The notes: generated by a model not told the origin, from the sequence alone. Shown: positions 1 through 7,978, numbered from the stretch's first letter. The stretch: 20,892 bases of DNA from Flavonifractor avicola (GCA_019116915.1 DXAS01000027.1:1-20892), one strand, 5' to 3'. Translations and numbers: made by a program.

Positions 1-1038
1 CTTCACGCCGCCGTCGGCGATGATGGGAATGCCGTACTTGTCAGCCACGCAGGCGGCGTCGTACACGGCGGTAATCTGGGGCACGCCGATACCGGCCACC
101 ACGCGGGTGGTACAGATAGAACCGGGGCCGATACCGATCTTCACGCAGTCGGCGCCAGCCTCGATGAGGGCGCGGGTACCCTCGGCGGTAGCCACATTGC
201 CGGCAATCAGCTGCACGTCGGGGTAGACGGCCTTGATGCGGCGGACACAGTCCAGAATATTGTGGGAGTGGCCGTGGGCGGAATCCAGGCACAGCACGTC
301 GGCGCCGGCATCCACCAGAGCGCGCACCCGGTCCAGCACGTCGGAGGTGACGCCAATGGCGGCGCCCACCAGCAGGCGGCCCTTGTCATCGCGGGCGGAG
401 TTGGGATACACGGTGGCCTTCTCAATGTCCTTGATGGTGATGAGGCCCTTCAGGCGGTACTCGTCGTCCACGATGGGCAGCTTCTCAATCTTGTGCTTGC
501 GGAGGATCTCCTTGGCCTCCTCCAGGGTGACGCCCTCCTTGGCGGTGACCAGGTTGTCCTTGGTCATGACGTTGTCCACCAGCTGGCTCATGTCGGTCTC
601 AAACTTCATGTCCCGGTTGGTGATGATACCGATGAGCTTGCCGTCCTTGCAGATGGGCACGCCGGAGATCCGGTACTTGGCCATCAGGGCGTCGGCCTCG
701 GCCAGCGTATGGCCGGGAGCCAGCCAGAAGGGGTTGGTGATAACGCCGTTCTCACTGCGCTTGACCATGTCCACCTGCTCAGCCTGAGCGCCGATGGACA
801 TATTCTTGTGGATGATGCCGATGCCGCCTTCACGGGCAATGGCGATGGCCATGCGGTACTCGGTCACCGTGTCCATGGCAGCGCTCATCAGGGGCACATT
901 CAGTTTGATTTTGCGGGTGAGTCTGGTGTGCAGGTCGATGTCCGCAGGCAGAACGTCGCTCTCCGCGGGGATGAGCAGCACGTCGTCAAAGGTAAGGCCC
1001 TGCTTCAGAAACTTCTGGTGCTCGTCAGTGTTGACCAT
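1..1038 (-). CDS. guaB: IMP dehydrogenase, C-terminus cut by window edge
   Basis: Oxidises IMP to XMP with NAD+, the committed step of GMP synthesis in the cytoplasm. The visible 346 residues cover roughly 70% of a usual ~485-residue protein. The N-terminus has the family-typical LTFDDVLLIPAESDVLP (residues 15-31). Two CBS domains lie at about residues 95-205 (for example SGVPICKDGKLIGIIT near 125-140). The (beta/alpha)8 barrel then resumes, with DSAHGHS near 262 and the catalytic loop GPGSICTTR, in which Cys309 is the thioimidate nucleophile, followed by ADGGVK at the window edge. The ATG is preceded by AAGGAG seven bases upstream. A strong promoter lies just upstream within the neighbouring thioesterase gene, so guaB can be transcribed on its own or by read-through. 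The flap with its Arg and Tyr residues and the monovalent-cation site are outside the window. Confidence 0.97.
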   Translation of the reverse strand, partial: MVNTDEHQKFLKQGLTFDDVLLIPAESDVLPADIDLHTRLTRKIKLNVPLMSAAMDTVTEYRMAIAIAREGGIGIIHKNMSIGAQAEQVDMVKRSENGVITNPFWLAPGHTLAEADALMAKYRISGVPICKDGKLIGIITNRDMKFETDMSQLVDNVMTKDNLVTAKEGVTLEEAKEILRKHKIEKLPIVDDEYRLKGLITIKDIEKATVYPNSARDDKGRLLVGAAIGVTSDVLDRVRALVDAGADVLCLDSAHGHSHNILDCVRRIKAVYPDVQLIAGNVATAEGTRALIEAGADCVKIGIGPGSICTTRVVAGIGVPQITAVYDAACVADKYGIPIIADGGVK

Positions 1039-1074
1039 AGTGCATCTCCTTTTTCTTTTTATAAAATTTTACCT

Positions 1075-1103
1075 ATTCTACTTGATTGCAGACGCTCTGT
1101 CAA
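1075..1103 (-). promoter_or_regulatory. Sigma-A-type promoter for guaB
   Basis: On the minus strand a perfect TTGACA (1103-1098) is followed after exactly 17 bases by TAGAAT (1080-1075), one mismatch from TATAAT. The -10 box contains the TAG stop codon of the thioesterase gene and the -35 lies in its last codons. Transcription would start near 1068, giving a short leader of about 30 bases before the guaB ATG. No purine riboswitch is visible in so short a leader. Confidence 0.75.
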
Positions 1104-1830
1104 GTGGCGTCAGGGTAACCGCACCTTCAAAACGGCTTTTTCCAGCCGTATCAGCGCCCCGGACATATCGCAGGCCATCCTGCTCCCCGGTAAAGAGGGT
1201 TATGGTCTCACCCGCCATACACTCCGCCAGATAGTCCACCTGGAGGGCAGAGACGTAAAAATCCTGCCCCAGCTGATCCATTCGGATGGCATCGCAGATG
1301 AAGTCGGCATAGCGAACATTGTTCACATGCCCGTTGATGTCGGTATCGCTGTAGTGCATAGCCCGATGATCCGCCGCCGCCATTTCCTGGGGCAATTTGA
1401 ACCGGGAGAGGGTCTTGTCCTTGCAGAGCACACCGCCATCGGTACCCTGGAACTCCTCAATCTTGCTCATACGGGCCAGGCGGTGGGTATCCGCATCAGC
1501 CAGCACCCACACGGAGACCGCTTCACCTACCGGCTTACCGTCCACAAACAGGTCAAAATCCCGGTAGCTGGAGGCGCCGCTGCCGCCCCGGTGCCAGGTG
1601 CGGATGCTGAGGGTCTCATTCCACTTCAGTGGCCGGTCCAGCCGGTACCACATCCGGGCCAGCATCCAAAACAGATTGTACTTTTCCATCATCTCCGGCC
1701 GGGAGGCATGGAGCTCGCAGGCCGCGGCCACCGCCGCCTCCTGCAAAATGCCCATCAGGCCGGATGGCTTACAGTGGTTCCAGGGGTCTACATCCCGGGA
1801 ATCAATGGGGTAGCCACCCTCAAAATACAC
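1078..1830 (-). CDS. Acyl-ACP thioesterase (FatA/FatB-like, double hotdog)
   Basis: Predicted to hydrolyse acyl-acyl carrier protein and release free fatty acid in the cytoplasm. The 250-residue length fits bacterial members of the acyl-ACP thioesterase family, which have two hotdog folds in tandem. The first fold covers about residues 1-130 and has the substrate-helix type segment WNHCKPSGLMGILQEAA (17-33). The second covers about 150-250 and carries the catalytic-type motif DTDINGHVNNVRY. Asp164, Asn166 and His168 match the D-x-N-x-H arrangement of plant FatA/FatB. The start codon is GTG at 1830, placed by an AAGGAGGGG site inside the end of the upstream zinc-ribbon gene, three bases away, so the two are probably translationally coupled. 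Substrate chain length cannot be read from sequence. Confidence 0.88.
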   Translation of the reverse strand: MYFEGGYPIDSRDVDPWNHCKPSGLMGILQEAAVAAACELHASRPEMMEKYNLFWMLARMWYRLDRPLKWNETLSIRTWHRGGSGASSYRDFDLFVDGKPVGEAVSVWVLADADTHRLARMSKIEEFQGTDGGVLCKDKTLSRFKLPQEMAAADHRAMHYSDTDINGHVNNVRYADFICDAIRMDQLGQDFYVSALQVDYLAECMAGETITLFTGEQDGLRYVRGADTAGKSRFEGAVTLTPLDRASAIK

Positions 1831-1833
1831 CGC

Positions 1834-2451
1834 TCACCCCTCCTTTTTACCACGGATGACCAGCTTTGTCTTGCAGCAGATGTCGTCAATGTCATTGTCG
1901 GTAGCCGCCGGGATACGCATGGCAGCTCCGCAGTCGGCACAGAAGAGATCAATGGAGCTGTAGTTGACCTGGAGCTTCCAGCGGTGGGACCCGCAGGTGC
2001 AGGAAATACCGTCCCGCTGGGCAATCTCCTTCAGCTCGGAGAGCACCTCGTGCATCACCAGCTCGTCCAAAAAGGCGCCTTTCTCCTCCCCTTCCGCCCG
2101 CTCCAGCTTATCGGCGGCGGCCTCCAGCCGCTGGAGGGCAGCAAATACCGGACCTTCTTCACCCACATAGCAGCAGTCCAGGCCGGACTGGGCGCAGGAA
2201 AAGGCCAGCACCTTCTGGTGTAAGAACGCCTGGGTGGAGCAGGTCACGGTGTGGTCCCGGCCGCAGGAGAGGCAGGGCACCGTCAATCTCACCCGATCCC
2301 CCATCATCTCCACCCGAAGGGCAGACTTGCCGCAGGGACAGGGCAGTTCATTGGCGGACGCCGCCAGTTGAAACACCGTACGCTCCACCGCTACACTCTG
2401 GTGGCAGGAAGGGCACAGATAGGCCAGGGTACGTTTGGATTGTTCTTCCAT
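1834..2451 (-). CDS. Cysteine-rich zinc-ribbon protein of unknown function
   Basis: A 205-residue soluble protein that I cannot assign to a named family. It contains several paired cysteines typical of zinc ribbons: C13/C16 (CPSC), C38/C40, C60/C63 (CLSCG), C151/C153 (CTCG) and C171/C174 (CADCG). Residues about 101-145 between the metal sites are charged and helical, possibly a short coiled coil. The C-terminal pairs (151-174) flank a beta-rich segment (WKLQVNYSSIDLF) as in rubredoxin-like knuckles. The ATG at 2451 has GGGAGG eight bases upstream; an in-frame start 25 codons earlier would lie across the promoter and leader and has no matching site. It sits first in an operon with the thioesterase. 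A role in nucleic-acid or protein binding is only inference from the zinc ribbons. Confidence 0.8.
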   Translation of the reverse strand: MEEQSKRTLAYLCPSCHQSVAVERTVFQLAASANELPCPCGKSALRVEMMGDRVRLTVPCLSCGRDHTVTCSTQAFLHQKVLAFSCAQSGLDCCYVGEEGPVFAALQRLEAAADKLERAEGEEKGAFLDELVMHEVLSELKEIAQRDGISCTCGSHRWKLQVNYSSIDLFCADCGAAMRIPAATDNDIDDICCKTKLVIRGKKEG

Positions 2452-2514
2452 AGCGGACCTCCCGTTCGGCCCGTAAGGCCGGTTGTGCCGGTGACCCGGC
2501 AATATATATGTTAC

Positions 2515-2543
2515 ATTATAACGCAAACAGGACGGATTGACCA
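2515..2543 (-). promoter_or_regulatory. Sigma-A-type promoter for the zinc-ribbon/thioesterase operon
   Basis: On the minus strand TGGTCA (2543-2538) and a perfect TATAAT (2520-2515) are separated by 17 bases. The predicted transcript begins near 2508, giving a leader of about 57 bases. That leader carries two consecutive GC-rich stem-loops before the ribosome binding site: GCCGG/CCGGC with a 4-base loop at 2500-2487, and CGGCC/GGCCG with a 5-base loop at 2481-2467. Confidence 0.6.
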
Positions 2544-2569
2544 GCCAGTCCGCCTACAAAATCCAGAGT

Positions 2570-2598
2570 CATATTTTGCGTACTTTTCGTTCAAAATA
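2570..2598 (+). promoter_or_regulatory. Candidate sigma-G promoter for spoVAD-spoVAE
   Basis: CATA (2570-2573) and CAAAATA (2592-2598) are 18 bases apart. They resemble the forespore sigma-G pattern (a G-H-A-T-R type -35 and a CATnnTA type -10), with one mismatch in each box. In Bacillus subtilis the spoVA operon is a known sigma-G target, which makes the assignment reasonable. The match is short, so the evidence is moderate. Confidence 0.42.
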
Positions 2599-2643
2599 GT
2601 ATTTGTCAGGCGGACAGCCGCCCAAGCAAACAGAGGTGAGGAT

Positions 2644-3657
2644 ATGGCAAACAAAAAACTGGGCCGGCAGACCGTGGCCCTGCAGGACCCGCCTTCGGTC
2701 ATCGGCAGCGCCGCCGTGGTGGGCAAAAAAGAAGGGGAAGGTCCTCTGGCCGCCACCTTCGATCACATCAGTCAGGACGATTCCTTTGGAGAACGGAGCT
2801 GGGAAAAGGCGGAGAGTGCCATGCAGAAGCTGGCCCTGGCCGCCGCCCTCAGCAAGGCCGGCCTCAGTGTATCCGGTCTGGACTACCTGCTGGCGGGAGA
2901 TCTGCTCAACCAGTGTATCGGCTCCGGCTTTGCCGTCCGGGGACAGGATGTGCCCTTCTTGGGGCTGTACGGGGCCTGCTCCACCATGGCGGAGAGTCTG
3001 TCCCTGGCCTCCATGCTGCTGGACGGGGGATACGGCACAAAGATCGCGGCCATGACCTCCTCCCACTTCTGCTCCGCCGAGCGGCAGTACCGCTCCCCCC
3101 TGGAATATGGAGGCCAGCGCACTCCTACCGCCCAGTGGACGGTGACCGGGTCGGGCTGCGTCATTCTGGCCGACCAGGGGCCTGGCCCCTATATCACCCA
3201 CGTCACCACCGGCAAAGTGGTGGACAAGGGCATCAAGGATGCAGCCAATATGGGAGCAGCTATGGCGCCCGCCGCCTATTCCACGCTCTCAGCCCATTTT
3301 CAGGACACGGGCCGCAAGCCCTCCGACTACGATCTGATCGTCACAGGAGATTTGGGGCAGCTGGGCCGGGACATTGTGGCCGACTGGTTCCACCGGGACG
3401 GCATGGACCTGAAAAACTTCAATGACTGCGGTACTCTGATCTACGATCTGGAGGGGCAGGACGTCCACTGCGGTGGCTCCGGCTGCGGCTGCTCGGCAGT
3501 GGTGCTGGCAGGGATGCTCCTTAACGGTATGGCAGGAGGCCGCTGGAAACGTATCCTGTTCTGCGGCACCGGCGCTCTCCTCTCCCCCACCTCCTCCCAG
3601 CAGGGGGAGAGTATCCCCGCCATCTGCCATGCGGTGGCGCTGGACATCAGAAAGTGA
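2644..3657 (+). CDS. spoVAD: Stage V sporulation protein AD
   Basis: SpoVAD is a spore inner-membrane-associated protein of the SpoVA channel, which moves dipicolinic acid into the forespore and releases it at germination; it binds dipicolinic acid directly. The 337-residue length matches the family (about 338). It has the thiolase / ketoacyl-synthase fold typical of SpoVAD, with GLYGACSTMAESL around residues 107-119 (Cys112 at the thiolase nucleophile position), SSHFCSAERQYR near 129-140, NDCGTLIYDL near 240-249 and VHCGGSGCGCSAV near 254-266. The ATG at 2644 is preceded by a GAGGTGAGG site. It is followed nine bases later by spoVAE. Unusually, spoVAC is not upstream; a divergent unrelated operon is there instead. 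Confidence 0.95.
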   Translation: MANKKLGRQTVALQDPPSVIGSAAVVGKKEGEGPLAATFDHISQDDSFGERSWEKAESAMQKLALAAALSKAGLSVSGLDYLLAGDLLNQCIGSGFAVRGQDVPFLGLYGACSTMAESLSLASMLLDGGYGTKIAAMTSSHFCSAERQYRSPLEYGGQRTPTAQWTVTGSGCVILADQGPGPYITHVTTGKVVDKGIKDAANMGAAMAPAAYSTLSAHFQDTGRKPSDYDLIVTGDLGQLGRDIVADWFHRDGMDLKNFNDCGTLIYDLEGQDVHCGGSGCGCSAVVLAGMLLNGMAGGRWKRILFCGTGALLSPTSSQQGESIPAICHAVALDIRK

Positions 3658-3666
3658 GGTATATCC

Positions 3667-4035
3667 ATGGAGATTTTCTGGACCTATGCCCGAGTCTTTC
3701 TCTGCGGCGGGACCCTCTGCCTCATCGGGCAGATTCTCATTGACAAGACCTCCCTCACCCCCGCCCGCATCCTGGTCTCCTATGTGGTGGCCGGGGTGAT
3801 CCTGGGGGGCCTGGGAATCTACCCCTGGCTGGTGGAGTGGGGCGGAGCTGGGGCCACCGTGCCCCTCACCGGCTTCGGCTATCTGCTGTCCAAGGGTGTG
3901 GCGGAGGCAGTGGCAGAAAAAGGCGCACTGGGCATTCTGCCCGGCGGCATTACTGCCGCGGCAGGCGGGATCACCGCTGCGGTGCTTTTCGGCCTGCTAG
4001 GGGCGCTGCTTTTCAAATCCCGCCCAAAATCTTGA
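3667..4035 (+). CDS. spoVAE: Stage V sporulation protein AE (AEb type)
   Basis: A small integral membrane protein of the spore SpoVA dipicolinic acid channel. The 122 residues contain about three hydrophobic segments (roughly 5-24, 34-53 and 92-116) with conserved-looking GGTLCLIGQILIDKT near 14-28 and GFGYLLSKGVAEAV near 69-82, as in SpoVAEb proteins (about 116 residues). A GTGAGGT site precedes the ATG. It forms a two-gene unit with spoVAD. Its TGA stop lies inside the -35 box of the downstream pyrG promoter. No separate terminator follows, so transcription of the spoVA unit would have to end at the pyrG leader terminator. Confidence 0.93.
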   Translation: MEIFWTYARVFLCGGTLCLIGQILIDKTSLTPARILVSYVVAGVILGGLGIYPWLVEWGGAGATVPLTGFGYLLSKGVAEAVAEKGALGILPGGITAAAGGITAAVLFGLLGALLFKSRPKS

Positions 4036-4060
4036 CAAACCGTCCCTGTGGTGGTAAAGT
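4032..4060 (+). promoter_or_regulatory. Sigma-A-type promoter for pyrG
   Basis: A perfect TTGACA (4032-4037) and TAAAGT (4055-4060) are spaced by 17 bases, with an extended -10 TG at 4052-4053 compensating for the weaker -10. Transcription would begin near 4066-4068. The -35 overlaps the spoVAE stop codon. The predicted start region is not a GGG run followed by C, so the reiterative-transcription control known for Bacillus pyrG is not apparent. Confidence 0.7.
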
Positions 4061-4069
4061 ATCCGCCGT

Positions 4070-4132
4070 GAACGAGGGCGTTCCATGAAATGAGGCCGTA
4101 CTGCCTCCTTTGATGGACGCCCTCGCTTTTTT
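4070..4132 (+). terminator. Attenuator in the pyrG leader: intrinsic terminator plus competing hairpin
   Basis: The terminator stem pairs CGAGGGCGT (4073-4081) with ACGCCCTCG (4117-4125), nine perfect pairs. It continues with CCAT/ATGG after a bulged T, and encloses an inner GAGGC/GCCTC hairpin (4092-4107, hexaloop CGTACT). Six Ts follow at 4127-4132. An alternative small hairpin, GAAC (4070-4073) with GTTC (4080-4083), uses part of the same 5' arm and so excludes the terminator. The 16 bases 4070-4085 match the glnA leader at all but one position. Since this lies between the pyrG promoter and its ribosome binding site, it most likely controls read-through into pyrG. It would also end transcripts coming from spoVAE. 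Confidence 0.82.
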
Positions 4133-4151
4133 ATTGTCAGGAGGGGATTGG

Positions 4152-5762
<1,611 letters not shown>

Positions 5763-5871
5763 CGTCCCATTTGTGCAAGTCCTTATGTCACTAGTTGCAT
5801 AAAATTTAGCTCACAAAAGCATTTGTTTTACAGTTATCTTTCCTAAATTCGTCTATTCCGTTAATTTCCTA
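5763..5871 (+). other. AT-rich spacer between pyrG and the glnA promoter
   Basis: About 110 bases, markedly more AT-rich than the flanking genes. No open reading frame is supported. A weak AT-only hairpin (ACAAA 5813-5817 with TTTGT 5822-5826, then three Ts) could be a poor terminator for pyrG; no strong one is seen. TGCAA/TTGCA (5773-5777 and 5795-5799) form a spaced inverted repeat that could be an operator for glnA, without further support. Confidence 0.4.
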
Positions 5872-5900
5872 TTGACAAAAACAGCTGTCCACACTATACT
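5872..5900 (+). promoter_or_regulatory. Strong sigma-A-type promoter for glnA
   Basis: A perfect TTGACA (5872-5877), a 17-base spacer and TATACT (5895-5900), one mismatch from consensus. Transcription is expected to start near A5907, leaving about 93 bases of leader before the glnA ATG. No sigma-54 -24/-12 signature is present. Confidence 0.82.
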
Positions 5901-5910
5901 TACACCATCA

Positions 5911-5964
5911 GTTGAGAACGAAGGCGTTCCAACCCGGCCAGGGTGGGAGCGCCTTCTTCTTTTT
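5911..5964 (+). terminator. Attenuator in the glnA leader: intrinsic terminator plus competing hairpin
   Basis: The terminator stem pairs 5920-5930 with 5946-5956 (GAAGGCG with CGCCTTC, extended through one T-G wobble and TCC/GGA). Inside it ACCC/GGGT (5932-5935 with 5941-5944) stacks, and the run TTCTTTTT follows at 5957-5964. A competing hairpin pairs GAAC (5916-5919) with GTTC (5926-5929), extended by TTG/CAA after a bulged A, and presents GAAGGC in its loop. That loop is the 5' arm of the terminator, so the two folds exclude each other. The motif GAACGAAGGCGTTCCA differs at one base from the pyrG leader. An ANTAR regulator is encoded directly after glnA, a likely antiterminator for this site. 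Confidence 0.82.
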
Positions 5965-5999
5965 CTTTCAATATGAAAGAAGGAAAGGAGATACCTGCA

Positions 6000-7331
6000 A
6001 TGTCGTACACCAAGGAAGATATCATCCGCATCGTCCATGAGGAGGATATTGAGTTTATCCGCCTCCAGTTCACCGACATCTTTGGTCAGCTGAAGAATGT
6101 GGCCATCACCGCCTCCCAGATTGAGAAGGCGGTCAACAATCAAATCATGTTCGACGGTTCCTCCATCGAGGGTTTCGTCCGTATCGACGAGTCTGACCAG
6201 TATCTCTATCCTGATCTGAACTCCTTCGTGGTTTTCCCCTGGCGGCCCAGCCACGGCAAGGTGGCCCGTCTGATCTGCGACGTCCACAACCCCGACGGCA
6301 CCCCCTTTGTGGGCGACCCCCGAGGCACCCTGAAGCGGGTCCTCCAGCGGGCCAAGGATATGGGCTACGATGCCTTCAACGTAGGCCCCGAGGCCGAGTT
6401 CTTCCTGTTCCAGACCGACGACGAGGGCCGTCCCACCACCAAGACCAACGACGAGGCGGGCTACTTCGACCTGGGCCCCCTGGACCACGGCGAGGGCACC
6501 CGCCGGGAGATCTGTATGGCCTTGGAGCAGATGGGCTTCGAGATCGAGGCCAGCCACCACGAAGTGGCCGCAGGTCAGCACGAGATCGACTTCAAGTACG
6601 AGGAAGCCCTTCACGCTGCCGACAACATCATGACCTTCAAGCTGGCGGTCAAGACCCTGGCTCAGAAGAACGGCCTTCACGCCACCTTTATGCCAAAGCC
6701 CATCTTCGGCATCAACGGCTCTGGAATGCACACCAATATGTCCCTGTTCCGGGGCGGCAAGAACGCATTCTACGATCCCAGTGACGAGCGGGGCCTGTCC
6801 AAGGAAGCCTACTCCTTCATCGCCGGTCTGCTGGCCCACGTGAAGGGCATGGCCGCCGTGACCAACCCGCTGGTCAACTCCTACAAGCGTCTGGTGCCCG
6901 GCTATGAGGCCCCCTGCTACCTGGCCTGGTCCGCCTCCAACCGCTCCGCCCTCATCCGCATCCCCGCCTCCCGCGGCCAGTCCACTCGTGTGGAGCTCCG
7001 CTCCCCCGACCCGGCCTGCAACCCCTACCTGGAACTGGCCGTCTGCCTGGCCGCCGGTCTGGACGGCATCGAGAAGGGCATGGTTCCCCCGGCGGAGGTC
7101 ACCGAGAACATCTTTGTGATGGATCAGGCCACCCGCGAGGCCCACGGCATCGACTCCCTGCCCGGCTCCCTGGAGGAGGCCATCCAGGCTATGAAAGCCG
7201 ACTCCCTCATTATGGACACTCTGGGCGAGCACATTACCAGCAACTATCTGGCCGGCAAGGAAGCCGAATGGGATGAGTACCGCACCCGTGTATCCTCCTG
7301 GGAGCGGGAGAAGTACATCATCAACTATTGA
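6000..7331 (+). CDS. glnA: Glutamine synthetase, type I alpha
   Basis: Condenses glutamate and ammonia with ATP to give glutamine; cytoplasmic dodecamer. The 443 residues match the GSI-alpha subgroup of Firmicutes (B. subtilis GlnA is 444). The beta-grasp segment FDGSSIEGFVRIDESD (51-66) includes Arg61, equivalent to the B. subtilis feedback Arg62. Metal and substrate residues lie in NVGPEAEFFLF (127-137) and GQHEIDFKY (192-200), with NGSGMHTNMSLF at 239-250. The flap Glu303 is in VPGYEAP, and RIPASRGQSTRVELRSPDP lies near 330-348. The length fits the unadenylylated alpha type. The ATG at 6000 has AAAGGAG nine bases upstream; an upstream in-frame GTG falls in the terminator loop and is rejected. 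It is followed 41 bases later by the ANTAR regulator. Confidence 0.98.
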   Translation: MSYTKEDIIRIVHEEDIEFIRLQFTDIFGQLKNVAITASQIEKAVNNQIMFDGSSIEGFVRIDESDQYLYPDLNSFVVFPWRPSHGKVARLICDVHNPDGTPFVGDPRGTLKRVLQRAKDMGYDAFNVGPEAEFFLFQTDDEGRPTTKTNDEAGYFDLGPLDHGEGTRREICMALEQMGFEIEASHHEVAAGQHEIDFKYEEALHAADNIMTFKLAVKTLAQKNGLHATFMPKPIFGINGSGMHTNMSLFRGGKNAFYDPSDERGLSKEAYSFIAGLLAHVKGMAAVTNPLVNSYKRLVPGYEAPCYLAWSASNRSALIRIPASRGQSTRVELRSPDPACNPYLELAVCLAAGLDGIEKGMVPPAEVTENIFVMDQATREAHGIDSLPGSLEEAIQAMKADSLIMDTLGEHITSNYLAGKEAEWDEYRTRVSSWEREKYIINY

Positions 7332-7372
7332 TTTCTCAGCAACACCCTCCTCACAGTTGGGAGTGATGATCC

Positions 7373-7909
7373 ATGGAACAGGTGATCGTTGCCTTTGAAA
7401 ATACCAAAAGCGCAAGCCGCATCAAGGAGATCCTGGAGACCTCAGGCACGGCCTCCTGTATTCTCTGCAAGACTGCCGACCAGGTCCGCCGCACGGCAAA
7501 TAAACTCCACATCACTGCAGTGATCTGCGGCTTCAAGCTGGCCGACCAGAGCGTGGAGGCTCTGGCAGGCGATCTGCCCTCCTCCTGTGCCGTCCTGGTT
7601 CTGGCCTCCCAGAACCTGCTGGACCTGCTGCAGAACGACGATCTCTTCCAGCTGCCCGCCCCGGTATCCAAAGGGGACCTGACCGCATCGGTGCGGATGC
7701 TTCTCCAGATGGGGCGGCGGCTGGAGCGGGCCCTGCGGCCCCGCCGCTCCCCGGAGGAGCTGGAAGTCATTCAGCAGGCCAAGGCCCTGCTGATGGACCG
7801 CAACGGCATGACAGAAGAGCAGGCCCACCGCTTTTTGCAGAAGTCCAGTATGGACAACGGTACAAAATTGCTTCAGACTGCCCAAATGGTACTGGACAGC
7901 GCAGAATAG
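7373..7909 (+). CDS. ANTAR-domain RNA-binding regulator with degenerate receiver
   Basis: A 178-residue cytoplasmic protein predicted to bind leader RNA and prevent termination. Residues about 1-115 look like a receiver (alternating beta strands VIVAFE, AVICGF, AVLVLAS, then a conserved-type Lys100 in PVSKGDL). However, the end of the third strand reads ICGF (51-54) with no phospho-acceptor Asp, so classical phosphorylation is unlikely. Residues about 120-175 form the three-helix ANTAR domain, with EVIQQAKALLMDRNGMTEEQAHRFLQ followed by the helix TKLLQTAQMVL. Proteins of this class sit beside glnA in many Clostridia, and ANTAR proteins are known to bind paired hexaloop hairpins. It lies between glnA and gltBD, and three attenuators in this window are candidate targets. 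GGGAGTGA precedes the ATG. Confidence 0.88.
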   Translation: MEQVIVAFENTKSASRIKEILETSGTASCILCKTADQVRRTANKLHITAVICGFKLADQSVEALAGDLPSSCAVLVLASQNLLDLLQNDDLFQLPAPVSKGDLTASVRMLLQMGRRLERALRPRRSPEELEVIQQAKALLMDRNGMTEEQAHRFLQKSSMDNGTKLLQTAQMVLDSAE

Positions 7910-7926
7910 GGCAAACTAAACAGGAC

Positions 7927-7978
7927 GAGACAATGCAGTCTCACGGCGGCAGTCGGGGACGTACTGCCGCCGTTTTTT
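7927..7978 (+). terminator. Attenuator before gltB with an ANTAR-like hexaloop hairpin
   Basis: A hairpin GAGAC (7927-7931) with GTCTC (7938-7942) displays the hexaloop AATGCA, with A at position 1 and G at position 4, the published ANTAR-binding rule. Two bases later a ten-pair terminator forms from CGGCGGCAGT (7944-7953) and ACTGCCGCCG (7963-7972), with six Ts at 7973-7978. The unit lies between the ANTAR gene stop (7909) and gltB (8024). It would therefore act either on read-through from glnA or on a local promoter; a weak TGGACA/TAAACA pair at 7893-7922 is the only candidate. Confidence 0.8.

Noticed and set aside
262..2223. A 653-codon open frame on the plus strand across guaB, the thioesterase and the zinc-ribbon gene
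   Set aside because: It is antisense to three genes with clear family motifs, has no ribosome binding site, and reflects high-GC codon bias.
4061..4080. CTP-dependent reiterative transcription control of pyrG as in Bacillus
   Set aside because: The predicted start region lacks the GGGC start and the C/T-rich terminator arm that this mechanism needs.
4110..4151. N-terminal extension of PyrG from an upstream in-frame start
   Set aside because: The extension would be encoded by the terminator stem and T-run; the ATG at 4152 has a strong ribosome binding site and the expected MTKYIFVTGG start.
5916..5929. GAAC-n6-GTTC in the glnA leader (and at 4070-4083) as a LexA/SOS box
   Set aside because: The Gram-positive SOS box has GAAC and GTTC four bases apart, not six, and both sites lie downstream of the promoter inside a terminator stem.
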